Positions 41,955 to 51,404 of a DNA stretch of 64,000 bases are shown here, piece after piece. The stretch lies in NCBI GenBank assembly GCA_038207155.1, contig JBBRAB010000020.1, positions 1-64,000 on the forward strand, read 5' to 3'. The position numbers and the translations under genes are program-made. The notes beneath the pieces were generated by a model, which ran no database searches, was not told the origin of the DNA, and was given only the letters and a program-made list of their open reading frames with translations. Numbering within the stretch: the first letter of the stretch is position 1; every line of letters begins with the position of its first letter. This stretch comes from FEN-1139 sp038207155 (GTDB lineage Bacteria > Myxococcota_A > Polyangia > Polyangiales > Polyangiaceae).

Positions 41955-43778
41955 TCACGAACCCGGTTCGTCGCGACGGGGACGACGCGAGACGGACAGA
42001 ATTCGCTTTCGGATTCGAACCGCGTCGGGCGTCACTTCGACCAGCTCATCACGGTCGATGAAGTCGAGCGCGGTCTCGATGTTCAGGATGCGCGCCGGAG
42101 CCAAGACGATGTTCTCGTCACGACCCGAGGCGCGAATATTGGTTAGTTTCTTTTCGCGCACGGCGTTGACGTCGAGATCGTTGGCCCGATTGTGCTCGCC
42201 GATCACCTGGCCCTCATAAACCGGCGTTCCCGGCTCGATCAGCAGGACACCACGCGGCTGCAGATGAAACAGGGCGTACGGGGTCACCGTTCCAGCCCGG
42301 TCAGCCACGATGCCGCCGTTGCTGCGACGCAGGACGGGACCGCGATAGGGCTCCCAGCCTTCAAACATCGTGTTGAGTAGCCCCATGCCGCGAGTCTCGG
42401 TCAAGAACTGCGACCGGAATCCAATCAGCGCGCGCGATGCGACGCGGAACTCAATGCGCGCCCGCCCGAAGCCGAGATTCGTCATGCGAACCATCTGCCC
42501 CTTGCGTTCTCCGAGGCGCATCGTGACAGCCCCAACGTACTCGTCGGGAACGTCAACCACGACGCGCTCAACCGGCTCAACCTTCTCACCGTCGATCTCG
42601 CGCACAATCACCTCGGGCATCCCGAGGCAGAATTCGAAACCTTCGCGGCGCATGGTCTCGGCCAAAATCGCCAACATCAGTTCGCCACGACCATGCACGA
42701 TGAACACGTCCGGCTCGGGCGTCGTTTCGAAGCGGAGCGCCAAGTTACGCTTGGACTCGCGCTCCAGGCGCTCGCGCAGGTGGCGTGAGGTGACCCATTT
42801 CCCGACTTTCCCGGCAAACGGTGACGTGCTCACGCAGAACGTCACCTTGATGGTCGGTTCCTCGACCTGGATACGCTCAAGCGCCTCAAGTGTATCGGGC
42901 TGGGTTATCGTGTCACCGATTTGGACCTCATCCATGCCGGCGATGGCGACGATATCGCCAACGGTCGCGGACTCGAGCTTGACCCGCTTGACTCCAGAAT
43001 AGCCGTACAGGGCCGAGATCCGCTGGGGCGAGTTGGACTTTTCGCGCATCAACATGACGTTCTGCGCGGTCGACAGACGCCCGCGAGCGATGCGACCGAT
43101 TGCGAGGCGCCCGACGTACTCGTCGTGCTCGACGTTGTAGACGAGCATCTGGCTCGGCCCCTCGAGATCACCGGTCGGCGCCGGCACCTTCTCGAGAATG
43201 GTCTCCATCAAGGGCTCGAGATCCTCGTTGGTATCGGTCAGTTGACGACGCGCGATGCCCAACTTACCGATCGCGTAAAGTACCGAGAAGTCCGCCTGCA
43301 GATCGCTGGCCTCAAGATCACAGAACAGATCGAAGACCTCGCTCAGTACATCTTCGGCGCGCGCGTCCTGGCGATCAATCTTGTTGATCACGACGATGAT
43401 CGGCAGCGAGAGCTCGATCGCTTTCTTGAGGACGAAGCGAGTCTGCGGCAGCGGACCCTCGGCAGCGTCCACGAGCAGGATGGCACCGTCGGCCATCCGA
43501 AGAATCCGCTCGACCTCGCCACCGAAGTCAGCATGGCCGGGCGTGTCGATGATATTCATCGTCATTCCGCGGTACTGCACGCTGCAGTTCTTGGCGAGAA
43601 TCGTGATGCCCTTCTCCCGCTCAAGCTCCCCCGAGTCCATCACGCGATCGGCAACGTCTTCGTTATCGCGAAACACTCCCGTTTGACGGAACATGGCGTC
43701 CACCAGGGTGGTCTTGCCGTGATCGACGTGAGCAATAATCGCAACATTGCGCAAATCCGCGCGAGTGGTCGTAGCCAT
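41955..43778 (-). CDS. typA: Translational GTPase TypA/BipA
   Basis: 607 residues, the usual length. The G domain has AHVDHGKTT, DTPGHADFGGEVER and NKIDRQ, and the rest has EF-G-like domains and the TypA C-terminal domain (RSNGGIVADRAGTVTPYALFHLQPRGVLLIEPGTPVYEGQVIGEH region). BipA binds ribosomes under stress and at low temperature. The ATG at 43778 is followed directly by the typical RNVAIIAHVDHGKTTL sequence. It is transcribed alone. Confidence 0.97.
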   Translation of the reverse strand: MATTTRADLRNVAIIAHVDHGKTTLVDAMFRQTGVFRDNEDVADRVMDSGELEREKGITILAKNCSVQYRGMTMNIIDTPGHADFGGEVERILRMADGAILLVDAAEGPLPQTRFVLKKAIELSLPIIVVINKIDRQDARAEDVLSEVFDLFCDLEASDLQADFSVLYAIGKLGIARRQLTDTNEDLEPLMETILEKVPAPTGDLEGPSQMLVYNVEHDEYVGRLAIGRIARGRLSTAQNVMLMREKSNSPQRISALYGYSGVKRVKLESATVGDIVAIAGMDEVQIGDTITQPDTLEALERIQVEEPTIKVTFCVSTSPFAGKVGKWVTSRHLRERLERESKRNLALRFETTPEPDVFIVHGRGELMLAILAETMRREGFEFCLGMPEVIVREIDGEKVEPVERVVVDVPDEYVGAVTMRLGERKGQMVRMTNLGFGRARIEFRVASRALIGFRSQFLTETRGMGLLNTMFEGWEPYRGPVLRRSNGGIVADRAGTVTPYALFHLQPRGVLLIEPGTPVYEGQVIGEHNRANDLDVNAVREKKLTNIRASGRDENIVLAPARILNIETALDFIDRDELVEVTPDAVRIRKRILSVSRRPRRDEPGS

Positions 43779-44044
43779 TGGGGGCGATGGCTAGCACGCC
43801 CAGCGCACAAGGCGAGAGTCAGCCCACCACCCGGGGCGGATTCGCCCCGAATTTTCGCTAGCAAGTCACAGGCTTGTCACGCTCATTCCCGGCGCACTGC
43901 AAGCGACTGACGCAAGAGTCGCGGATTTTGAGTACTTTTTCAGCACTGCCCAAGCACCTGGCTCGATCGTCGTGGTCCGCGCAAATCCGTGACCGCGGCG
44001 CGCCTCCGGGTCTCCTGTCGAGCGGTCGGCGCCGCACCGTGGCC

Positions 44045-44599
44045 TCAAGTCCCCGGCGGAAGCGGGAGAACTGCGACGAAACAAACCGCCACTCTGGCAC
44101 CTGGGTTCTCGACGACCAGCTCGAGCTCGCCACGCGCCTGGAGCACTGAGCCTGAACGAAGCCGAAACTGCGACCCAGCCGCCGTGACCTCGAGGCGCCC
44201 GCTCTCACAGGCGATCACCTGCTGGTGACCGACCGAGACTGGGCCAAAGGAGCTCCGTACTTGAGCGGGCAGCTCCTGTCTCTCGAGACGAATCCCCTGC
44301 TGGTCCGAAAAAAGCTCACGGAGCTCGGATTTGCCGCGTTGGCGAACCACCAAGGATTCCAAAGGAACCAGTGTGATCTGGGGGCAAGGACTGGCAACCA
44401 ATTGCTCGAGTGAGGAGCCCAAAGCGAGGGCCACTTTGACGAGCACCGACAAGGTGGGATTGCCTTCACCGGACTCGAGGTGCGCCAAGGTTGGGCGAGG
44501 CACGCCCGAGCAATCAGCGAGCTGCTGTTGCGACCAACCGCGAGCCTCTCGCAGGCGCTTCAAGTTATCGGCTAAATGGACGGCAATCGGGTCGGGCAC
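44045..44599 (-). CDS. XRE-family regulator with C-terminal cupin domain
   Basis: 184 residues from a GTG start. The N-terminal helix-turn-helix (about 12-62, LKRLREARGWSQQQLADCSGVPRPTLAHLESGEGNPTLSVL) is XRE type. The C-terminal 115 residues are a cupin barrel with ELPAQVRSSFGPVSVGHQQVIACESGRLEVT. Regulators of this kind sense a small metabolite. Target genes are unknown. It diverges from the small lipoprotein gene at 44680, so that is one candidate target. Confidence 0.88.
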   Translation of the reverse strand: MPDPIAVHLADNLKRLREARGWSQQQLADCSGVPRPTLAHLESGEGNPTLSVLVKVALALGSSLEQLVASPCPQITLVPLESLVVRQRGKSELRELFSDQQGIRLERQELPAQVRSSFGPVSVGHQQVIACESGRLEVTAAGSQFRLRSGSVLQARGELELVVENPGARVAVCFVAVLPLPPGT

Positions 44600-44679
44600 G
44601 GCCGGCCAACGCTACCATCGCGAGCCAAAATCGGTCGATTTTCCTGCAATCCACGTGGCTCTGGCCCGAATGGCGCCCC

Positions 44680-45024
44680 ATGTCACGTCCTGTCCATTTG
44701 ACCGTTGCCGCGCTCGCGCTCGCCGCCTCCGCTTGCGGCAGCACGGCCCTGGCGCTTGCCCAGCGTGACCTCGGCGAGGGCCGTTTTCCTCGCGCGATGG
44801 TGCGACTTCGGGCCGAAGAGGACCATTTTTTCAGCGGGTCCACTGAGTTTCGCTGCCGCTACGCATTGCTGCGCGGACTGTCTCACCTGGCGCTCGGAGA
44901 CGGTGTTCGCGCCAGCGATTGGCTCGCCTCCGCGGCGCCCGAGACCTGCAGCGGGGCACTCACTCCGAGCGAGCGACGGGCTCTCCGGCTCGCCTGGGCC
45001 AGCCTTGGCCATCTTCCTCGCTAA
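44680..45024 (+). CDS. Small TPR-like lipoprotein
   Basis: 114 residues from the ATG at 44680. A signal peptide and lipobox (LTVAALALAASAC) are followed by an all-helical region with TPR-like spacing (QRDLGEGRFPRAMVRLRAEE, YALLRGLSHLALGDG). No family is recognised. It diverges from the XRE-cupin regulator (80-base gap) and converges with the Tudor-knot-like lipoprotein. Confidence 0.65.
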   Translation: MSRPVHLTVAALALAASACGSTALALAQRDLGEGRFPRAMVRLRAEEDHFFSGSTEFRCRYALLRGLSHLALGDGVRASDWLASAAPETCSGALTPSERRALRLAWASLGHLPR

Positions 45025-45065
45025 CGTTACTGGAGACCCGAGCGGGCAGCTCGGCAAGGCTGAAG

Positions 45066-45566
45066 CTAGCGGGTTCCCTCGATCCGTTCGAGGGGCACGA
45101 TTTCGTCCCAGGCGTTCTCGTAGCCTTCGTAGTGAACCAGGAAGCGATCGGGCGCGACCACGGAAACCACGTTGGCGGTGTACACCGAGCCACGCCACCG
45201 CACTCGGAGACGCTCGCCAGCGCGATAGGGCGCCCCGACCCCGGCATCGGTGCCGTGGGCCGTCGGACCGCGCTGAGCGCAGACAGGGTCGGTAGCGGGA
45301 CGCGTCGCCTCGACCTCGTCGACGCGCTCGAGGATGCGGTCACCCGTGATGTCGCGCTGCCACGAGCTGTCACAGCCCTCGAACTGTACCCGCAAATGCG
45401 ACGCACCGATGCGCTCGACCACGAACGCGCGATACCGACCGTCCTCCCAGCTCACCCACACATGTTCACCAACACGAGCAGGTTTGCTACAAGCCGCAAG
45501 TCCCCCCGTGATGCTCACCAGGAGCGACACGAGCAGGAGCGGAACGGACTGGGCGATTGGACGCAT
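45066..45566 (-). CDS. Lipoprotein with two Tudor-knot/chromo-barrel-like domains
   Basis: 166 residues from the ATG at 45566. A signal peptide with lipobox (LLVSITGGLAAC) is followed by two SH3-like repeats: VGEHVWVSWEDGRYRAFVVE with FEGCDSSWQRD, and AGERLRVRWRGSVYTANVVS with YEGYENAWDE. The pattern V-W-x-D-G-x-Y-x-A-x-V, then Y-x-G-x-x-x-x-W-D/E, resembles the Tudor-knot of eukaryotic chromo-barrel proteins. In a secreted lipoprotein it probably binds a polymer or peptide, not chromatin. It lies 32 bases after the patatin gene on the same strand and is likely co-transcribed with it and nadB. Confidence 0.75.
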   Translation of the reverse strand: MRPIAQSVPLLLVSLLVSITGGLAACSKPARVGEHVWVSWEDGRYRAFVVERIGASHLRVQFEGCDSSWQRDITGDRILERVDEVEATRPATDPVCAQRGPTAHGTDAGVGAPYRAGERLRVRWRGSVYTANVVSVVAPDRFLVHYEGYENAWDEIVPLERIEGTR

Positions 45567-45598
45567 CGGGCTTTCGGCTAGTGGCAAGGCGCGCAGGC

Positions 45599-46714
45599 TC
45601 AAGGAGGCGGAGGCACGGTCGACGACGACTGCGGCCAGAGTGAGCCTTCACTCCGCGGACGCCATCCGGCGCGATCGGCCGCCGCAGAGCCAACCGACAA
45701 CCACCGAGAGACACGCAGTCGGGTGGTGCGGTAGCCGTACTCAAGAATCGCGCGGCGCGCCCCGAAGCTGGCGGGGCTGTGCAAAAATAGGATGCCGTCG
45801 GTGGGCTCGGGTTCGATCAGAATGACCTCGACGTTCGAGTTCGTCTTGATACGGGCGCAGGCCTCCTGCATCAGCTTGTGCACGCTGATACGCATGGCTT
45901 GACTGAGCACCCACAGCATGCCCTTGTCACGGAGACTCGACCTTGGACCGTGACCAGTCGGAACGTCCTGGGCAACCACCGGCACCATCGGATTGACTAC
46001 AATCACGACGTCGGCCCCTTCAGCAACGGCCACGTCGATGTGCGCAACTTGGGCTGCGCCGGCGTCAATGTAGTGGCGCGCCCCGATTCGCACTGGAGAA
46101 AACACAGGAGGCAGAGCCATCGACGCAATGCATGCGCGCGTTACCGGAACATGGTCATTGCCCGGTTCGCCAAACAGCACCTGTTCCCCACTGTCGAGAT
46201 CATGCGCGACGACTCGTAGCGGCTTGGAAATCGCCGAGAAGGTATTGGGAACCTCGCGACGTACGAAAAAATCCTCCAGGAAGCGCTCATAGGCATCGAG
46301 TGAGAAGAAACCCGCCGGCAGTGAATCGTTGAAGCGGTCAAGCTGCTCCCAGAGAGCAGCGGGACTCGAGGGGTCCTTGCCGACCAGGCCGCTCACCCCC
46401 TGCTGCATCGCGCTCCACGCCGAGGAGAACGTGCGACGCCATTCTGCGAGGTCCGTCCGCAGCAGGTGCTTTCGTTCGAGCGGGAAGTAGTCGTCCGACG
46501 GATCGAGAATCGCGCGATAGATGCGCTGAATTGGGCGACCCCCGGCCAGCACGGCAGCTACGCCCGCGCCGCTCGATGCGCCAACGTAGAGGTCCAGCCC
46601 ATGGGCTTCCAGTCCCTCGACCGCATCCTCAAGCGCCGCCAGTGCGCCGATCTGGTACATGGCGCCGGTCACGCCTCCACCACCGAGACACAAGGCAATT
46701 TTTGGCTCAGTCAT
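45599..46714 (-). CDS. Patatin-like phospholipase
   Basis: 371 residues. The oxyanion region GGGGVTGAMYQIGAL, nucleophile YVGASSGAG (G-x-S-x-G, Ser in GASSG) and catalytic Asp in IDAGAAQ (the patatin DG motif reads DAG) are present. Such enzymes hydrolyse acyl chains from phospholipids or other lipids. It starts 29 bases after the nadB stop and is followed by a Tudor-knot-like lipoprotein. No signal peptide is seen. Substrate is unknown. Confidence 0.85.
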   Translation of the reverse strand: MTEPKIALCLGGGGVTGAMYQIGALAALEDAVEGLEAHGLDLYVGASSGAGVAAVLAGGRPIQRIYRAILDPSDDYFPLERKHLLRTDLAEWRRTFSSAWSAMQQGVSGLVGKDPSSPAALWEQLDRFNDSLPAGFFSLDAYERFLEDFFVRREVPNTFSAISKPLRVVAHDLDSGEQVLFGEPGNDHVPVTRACIASMALPPVFSPVRIGARHYIDAGAAQVAHIDVAVAEGADVVIVVNPMVPVVAQDVPTGHGPRSSLRDKGMLWVLSQAMRISVHKLMQEACARIKTNSNVEVILIEPEPTDGILFLHSPASFGARRAILEYGYRTTRLRVSRWLSVGSAAADRAGWRPRSEGSLWPQSSSTVPPPP

Positions 46715-46743
46715 GACTGTAGGTTGATCCTGTTAGCATACGG

Positions 46744-48351
46744 TTAGAGTCCCCGCAGCGTTGGGATGACCCCACGCTTGACGACGGTGTCTCGTGCAAA
46801 TCGCTGCGCGGTGTCGGGAAAATCTATATTGAAATGCAGCCCGCGGCTCTCGCGGCGGCTGGCGGCGCTGGTGATCACCAGCTCGGCGACGGTCTGAATG
46901 TTCCGGAGCTCGATCAGGTCACGAGTGAGCACGTGACGCCAGTAATACTCGCGGATCTCGTCGGCCAAGACCGCGATTCGGCGCGCCGCGCGACGGAGCC
47001 GCGAGTCGCTGCGGACGATGCCCACATAGTTCCACATCAGGCGTCGGATTTCATCCCAACTGTGGGACACGACGACTTCCTCCTCACTCGGCTGGGCGGA
47101 ACCAACCTCCCACTCCCGCACCTCAGGCAGGGCTTCCTCGCGAAGTCGGGGCAGCTGGTCCTTCAGGCAGGCCGCGGCGCGGCGGGCAAACACCACGCCC
47201 TCGAGCAACGAATTGGACGCCAGTCGGTTGGCGCCATGCAGACCAGTGCATGCCACTTCCCCGATCGCCCAGAGGCCAGGAAGCGTGGTGCGTCCGTTCA
47301 AATCCGAGGTAAGCCCCCCGCACATATAGTGCGCAGCGGGCACTACCGGGATCGGCGCAGTGCTCATATCCAGGCCAAATTTCAGGCATTGTGCGTGAAT
47401 ACTGGGAAACCGCTCACGGACGAAATCCGCCGGCCGGTGCGTGATATCGAGCATCACGTGATCAGAGCCGGTGCGCTTCATCTCGTAGTCAATCGCGCGA
47501 GCCACCACGTCCCGCGGTGCGAGATCGGCCATGGGGTGATGGCGTTTCATGAAGGGCTCCCCGCTGGCAAGACAGAGTCTGGCCCCCTCCCCCCGCAGCG
47601 CCTCGCTAATCAGAAAGCTCTTGGCGCGCGGTTCATACAGCACCGTCGGATGAAACTGGAAAAACTCCATATTGGCGACTTCCGCGCCGGCGCGGAACCC
47701 CATGGCGACCCCATCCCCGGTGGCAATATCTGGATTGGACGTGTAGAGGTACACCTTGCCCGCACCACCCGTGGCGAGCACCGTTGCGCGCGCTCGAATC
47801 GTCTCGACGGCTCCGCGCTGCTCATCGAAGACGTAGGCACCGATGCAGCGGTCAGGGCCGCCAAATTTGCTCATCGTGATGAGGTCAACCCCCGTGCACC
47901 AGGGGCGAACGCGAATGTTGGGGTGCGCCATCACGGCCGCGAGCAGGACTCGCTCCAGCTCGGCGCCCGTCAAGTCACCCGCATGAGCGACACGCCGCTC
48001 GGAATGCCCCCCTTCACGCCCCAAATCGAGCGCGCCACTCGTCCGCCGTGAAAACTCGATTCCTTGCTGCATCAACCACTCGATCGCGGCAGGTCCCTCG
48101 CGAACGCAAAGGTCGACTGCCTCGTTTCGGCAGAGCCCCGCTCCCGCCTGGTGGGTGTCCTCGATGTGCTTTTCGAAATTGTCGTCGGCAGCCAGCACCG
48201 CGGCGATGCCCCCCTGAGCCCAAGCCGTTGCTGCGTCATGAGGCAGCCGCTTGGTGAGAACGAGCACCTCTCCGTGGTGAGCCGCCTCCAGCGCGAAGGA
48301 AAGCCCCGCAATGCCGGTGCCCAGCACCAAGGTGTCAACGAGCTCTGACAT
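46744..48351 (-). CDS. nadB: L-aspartate oxidase
   Basis: 535 residues from the ATG at 48351. The FAD motif GTGIAGLSFALEAA, AWAQGGIAAVLAADD, DLCVREGPAAIEWL, HPTVLYEP and GLHGANRLASNSLLEG are characteristic of NadB. It oxidises L-aspartate to iminoaspartate, the first step of de novo NAD synthesis. nadA and nadC are not in the window. It heads a run with the patatin and the Tudor-knot-like lipoprotein. Confidence 0.95.
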   Translation of the reverse strand: MSELVDTLVLGTGIAGLSFALEAAHHGEVLVLTKRLPHDAATAWAQGGIAAVLAADDNFEKHIEDTHQAGAGLCRNEAVDLCVREGPAAIEWLMQQGIEFSRRTSGALDLGREGGHSERRVAHAGDLTGAELERVLLAAVMAHPNIRVRPWCTGVDLITMSKFGGPDRCIGAYVFDEQRGAVETIRARATVLATGGAGKVYLYTSNPDIATGDGVAMGFRAGAEVANMEFFQFHPTVLYEPRAKSFLISEALRGEGARLCLASGEPFMKRHHPMADLAPRDVVARAIDYEMKRTGSDHVMLDITHRPADFVRERFPSIHAQCLKFGLDMSTAPIPVVPAAHYMCGGLTSDLNGRTTLPGLWAIGEVACTGLHGANRLASNSLLEGVVFARRAAACLKDQLPRLREEALPEVREWEVGSAQPSEEEVVVSHSWDEIRRLMWNYVGIVRSDSRLRRAARRIAVLADEIREYYWRHVLTRDLIELRNIQTVAELVITSAASRRESRGLHFNIDFPDTAQRFARDTVVKRGVIPTLRGL

Positions 48352-48649
48352 GTCGCGGAAGATAGTGCGTTGTGTCGTGGGTGGGGTCAGCAATCGCGCA
48401 ATCGACCCCGGACGCGGTTCGGCCGACTTTCCAGTGCCAAACCATCGTTCAATGCACGCTGCTCATTGTCGCCGACCCACTACCTCAGTCGCAACTTGCG
48501 ACCTAGATCCTAGGCAGGTGGGTAATTGGTGCCCGCCGTACCGTTGACGAACGCCGAATTCGGTCGTAGCTCAGTTTCGCGCGACGCGCACTGGCTAACT
48601 GGCCGGCAGTCGTGAGCCTGGAGCCAGAGCGAGAGAAAGTGCACTCGTC

Positions 48650-49480
48650 GTGAAGATCCTAGTCCCCCTCAAGCAGGTAGCCGACCCTGACAACGCGAAT
48701 CGGGTTCGTGTCAGCGCGGATGGCACCACGCTGGAGAGCGGCGAGCTTGAGCGCAAGGTCAATCCGTTCGACGAGTACGCCCTTGAGACCGCGTTGCGCT
48801 TGACTGAGGACGGGCGCGCGCCGCGCCAGCGTGTTGGTGAGGTCGTCGTGGTGACGCTGGGTCCGGACCCCACTACGACCATGCTTCGCTCGGCTCTCGC
48901 GACTGGCGCCGACCGCGCCTACCGCGTGGACGCGACTGACGAGCACCTGGACGGGCGCCTGGTCGCAAACGCCCTTAGCGCCCTCGTGCAACGCGAGCAA
49001 CCCGACCTTGTTCTACTCGGAAAACAGACCGTCGACGGTGACGCGGGTGAGGTCGGCCCTCGGTTGGCCGCTAAGTTGGGCTGGCCCCAAGCCACCTTCG
49101 CGGCAATGGTTCACCAGACTTCCGCTAATGAACTCAGGGTAACTCGCGAGGTGGACGGCGGCATTCAAACCCTGGCGTTGTCGCTTCCGGCGGTGATCAC
49201 CGTGGATCTGAGAATCGTATCGCCAAACAGCGTTCGCTCGCAGCTGACCCCAAACGATTTCCACTATTCCGGTGGTGTGAGGTTTGCGTCGTTGCCTTCC
49301 ATCATGCAGTCCAAGCGAAAGCCCCTCACCGTGCTGTCGCTGGCAGAGCTCTGTCCCGGTGGGGACCTGGCCCTCACTCACGACAGCTATTTTGTTCGCA
49401 ACGCCAGAGCGGCTGGACGTCGCGTGAGTTCGCCGGCTGAACTTGTGCACCTGCTCGCCACTGAAGCGAAGGTCTTGTGA
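48650..49480 (+). CDS. etfB: Electron transfer flavoprotein beta subunit
   Basis: 276 residues from a GTG start. The EtfB start MKILVPLKQVADPDN, KVNPFDEYALETALRL, GKQTVDGDAGEVGPRLA and RLGWPQATF-like region are typical. EtfAB carries electrons from acyl-CoA dehydrogenases to the quinone pool. The stop overlaps the etfA start (ATGA). Confidence 0.93.
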   Translation: MKILVPLKQVADPDNANRVRVSADGTTLESGELERKVNPFDEYALETALRLTEDGRAPRQRVGEVVVVTLGPDPTTTMLRSALATGADRAYRVDATDEHLDGRLVANALSALVQREQPDLVLLGKQTVDGDAGEVGPRLAAKLGWPQATFAAMVHQTSANELRVTREVDGGIQTLALSLPAVITVDLRIVSPNSVRSQLTPNDFHYSGGVRFASLPSIMQSKRKPLTVLSLAELCPGGDLALTHDSYFVRNARAAGRRVSSPAELVHLLATEAKVL

Positions 49481-50499
49481 TGACGGTCCCCTCCAGTACC
49501 CCGAGTCGACCAGCTCAATTGCTCGTCGTAATTGAGACCGAGCATGGTGGCGGGCTGCGACGCGCGAGTCTCAACGCGATTCGCTTCGCCGAGCGTTGGG
49601 CGGCCGCCGTTGGCGGAGGTTACTCACTTCTGCTCTGCGGTCACCTTATCACCGAGCTCGCGTCCTCGCTGGCCAGCTACGGCGCCAACCGAGTCTTCGT
49701 GGTGGACTCGCCCTCGCTGGCTTCAGCCCAAGCCGAGCTGCACGCGCCGGCCATCGCTGAGGTGGTGGAGAGTCAGGATTTCGACGCGGTCGTTGCCTGC
49801 GCTACCAGTTGGGGCAAGGATGTTCTCCCGCGCGTCGCTGGCTTGCTTGACGCCGCCTTCGTCGGTGATTGCGTGGCTGTTGAGTCGAGTCGCGGGCGCG
49901 TCCTGCTCGTGCGAGCGGTCAATGCTGGCAATGCCTTTGCGCGTTGCGAGGTCCACGCTGCCCGTACGGTGCTAACGATACGACAGAGTGAGTTCGAGCC
50001 CGCAGTGCCCGTTGGGGGACACTCGGATCTGGTGACCGTCGTGGCGCCTGCGGTCCGCGCGGAGTCCCAGCAGGTACGCGAGCTTGGCTTCGAGCCAGTT
50101 CGCAGCAGTCGCCCCGACCTGTCCGACGCGCGCGTGGTCGTGTCGGGGGGACGCGCGCTCGACGCGCGCTTCTTCGACGTGTTGGGTCCTTTGGCTGATG
50201 AACTCGGTGCCGCGATCGGCGCCACCCGCGCCGCCTGCGACGCCGGATTCGCGCCTGGGGACTTTCAGGTCGGACAAACGGGCAAGGTGGTGGCTCCCGA
50301 ACTCTACTTCGCGGTCGGGATCTCCGGAGCCATTCAACACATCGCCGGGATCAAGGGCGCGCGCACCGTGGTAGCGGTGAACTCCGATCCCGAGGCCCCG
50401 ATCTTCTCAATCGCGGACTATGGGCTGGTGGGTGACCTGTTCGAGCTCATTCCGGCGCTGGTTCGCGCCATCGCGCAGTATCGCACCAACGCCGCCTAG
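49477..50499 (+). CDS. etfA: Electron transfer flavoprotein alpha subunit
   Basis: 340 residues. The C-terminal FAD-binding segment has VVSGGRALD, GAAIGATRAACDAGF, QVGQTGKVVAPELYFAVGISGAIQH and NSDPEAPIF, the EtfA hallmark. The N-terminal half matches the alpha/beta domain of the subunit. It is coupled to etfB. Acyl-CoA dehydrogenase and ETF-quinone oxidoreductase genes are not adjacent. Confidence 0.95.
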   Translation: MMTVPSSTPSRPAQLLVVIETEHGGGLRRASLNAIRFAERWAAAVGGGYSLLLCGHLITELASSLASYGANRVFVVDSPSLASAQAELHAPAIAEVVESQDFDAVVACATSWGKDVLPRVAGLLDAAFVGDCVAVESSRGRVLLVRAVNAGNAFARCEVHAARTVLTIRQSEFEPAVPVGGHSDLVTVVAPAVRAESQQVRELGFEPVRSSRPDLSDARVVVSGGRALDARFFDVLGPLADELGAAIGATRAACDAGFAPGDFQVGQTGKVVAPELYFAVGISGAIQHIAGIKGARTVVAVNSDPEAPIFSIADYGLVGDLFELIPALVRAIAQYRTNAA

Positions 50500-50566
50500 G
50501 CTGGAGCCTCCCTGTAGCCAGCGTGGGACGGGATGCCGATTTGGGACTTTTTTACCCTTCGTCGGC

Positions 50567-50595
50567 TTGACAGAAGCGCGTCGGCAGAACATTCT
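50567..50595 (+). promoter_or_regulatory. Sigma70-type promoter of tRNA-Pro
   Basis: TTGACA (50567-50572, exact consensus) and CATTCT (50590-50595) are separated by 17 bases. The predicted start site is about 20 bases before the tRNA. Confidence 0.7.
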
Positions 50596-50620
50596 CCGGC
50601 GCCCGCAAGGCAATGGTTTC

Positions 50621-50697
50621 CGGGGCGTAGCGCAGTTTGGTAGCGCGCACGGTTCGGGTCCGTGAGGTCGGCAGTTCGAATCTGCCCGCCCCGACCA
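50621..50697 (+). tRNA. tRNA-Pro (anticodon CGG)
   Basis: Acceptor CGGGGCG pairs with CGCCCCG. The anticodon stem CACGG/CCGTG closes loop TTCGGGT, giving CGG. The T loop TTCGAAT is regular, the discriminator is A and CCA is encoded (50695-50697). It stands as a single-gene unit with its own promoter and terminator. Confidence 0.95.
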
Positions 50698-50708
50698 AGT
50701 CACCCGAC

Positions 50709-50741
50709 AAAAAGGACGTTCTCTCCGAGAGCGTCCTTTTT
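50709..50741 (+). terminator. Intrinsic terminator after tRNA-Pro
   Basis: GGACG-TTCTC pairs with GAGAG-CGTCC around a TCC loop, extended by A5/T5 on both sides. The T-run on the plus strand ends at 50741. It starts 12 bases after the tRNA. Confidence 0.92.
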
Positions 50742-51306
50742 GCATTTTGCATTCCGCCACCTCCGGACCTGGGAGCGGTCTGGCGCGACCGCGCCCAGCT
50801 CCCGGACCAGCCATGCGGGCGCGCAAAAGGCCCGGCTGCGACGGGCCACGCAGCACGGCCATGAAGAGCGCGGAGTCAGGTCCAACTAGAACAAACCTCA
50901 CGCCACAGGCTCACGCTCGGGCCACAGGCGCAGGCCCTCCCGTCGCCAGAGCTGGCGTGCCTCTTTTGACGTCCAACCCTCGGCTCGGTGGCGCGACCCG
51001 GCCGCTGCTGTCGCGAGGACTCCGGGGACTCGGCTGTGGCCGCCGGTGGCACTTCAGCTTTGCTCAATCGCGCTGCCACGAGGCCACTGACCCCAGTCGC
51101 CGTTCGTAACGAGCGGATGCACGCCGTAGAGACCCTAGGATGTCCCGACCGAGGGGCGATGCTCCGCAATCGCTGATCAGCTGCTAGACCGGTCCCCGGC
51201 TCCACTGGTCAGCTGGCCGCCAGGCTCTCTGGTTAACTTCGAAGGTGTTAGGCGCACCATCGGGAGGCAGGGCGACGGAGAAAAGCATTTCCCTCTTTCA
51301 GTGGGA
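50742..51306. other. Empty stretch between tRNA-Pro and the receiver-XRE gene
   Basis: About 560 bases. Several short open frames overlap on both strands but none has a ribosome site, a recognisable domain or a consistent codon bias. No RNA gene was recognised. Confidence 0.45.
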
Positions 51307-51336
51307 TTGAAGTCGCATTCCCGGAGGTGCTATTGT
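51307..51336 (+). promoter_or_regulatory. Possible promoter of the receiver-XRE gene
   Basis: TTGAAG (51307-51312) and TATTGT (51331-51336) are separated by 18 bases, with the GAGGAGG ribosome site (51392-51398) and GTG start downstream. Confidence 0.45.
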
Positions 51337-51404
51337 AGTGTCACTGTATTGAAGCCTTGCCCCCGCGGGATTCTCCAGGTGGGCAGTCTTTGAGGAGGCT
51401 CACC

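Noticed and set aside
42921..43910. 329-codon plus-strand frame opposite typA
   Set aside because: Shadow of typA without any motif.
46834..48051. 405-codon plus-strand frame opposite nadB
   Set aside because: It mirrors the nadB frame and shows no domain; nadB is certain.
48560..48600. GTAGCTCAGTTT that looks like a tRNA D arm
   Set aside because: No anticodon or T arm follows in either direction; it is the leader of etfB.
50876..51205. Open frame on the minus strand between tRNA-Pro and the receiver-XRE gene
   Set aside because: No ribosome site, no domain and a low-complexity product.
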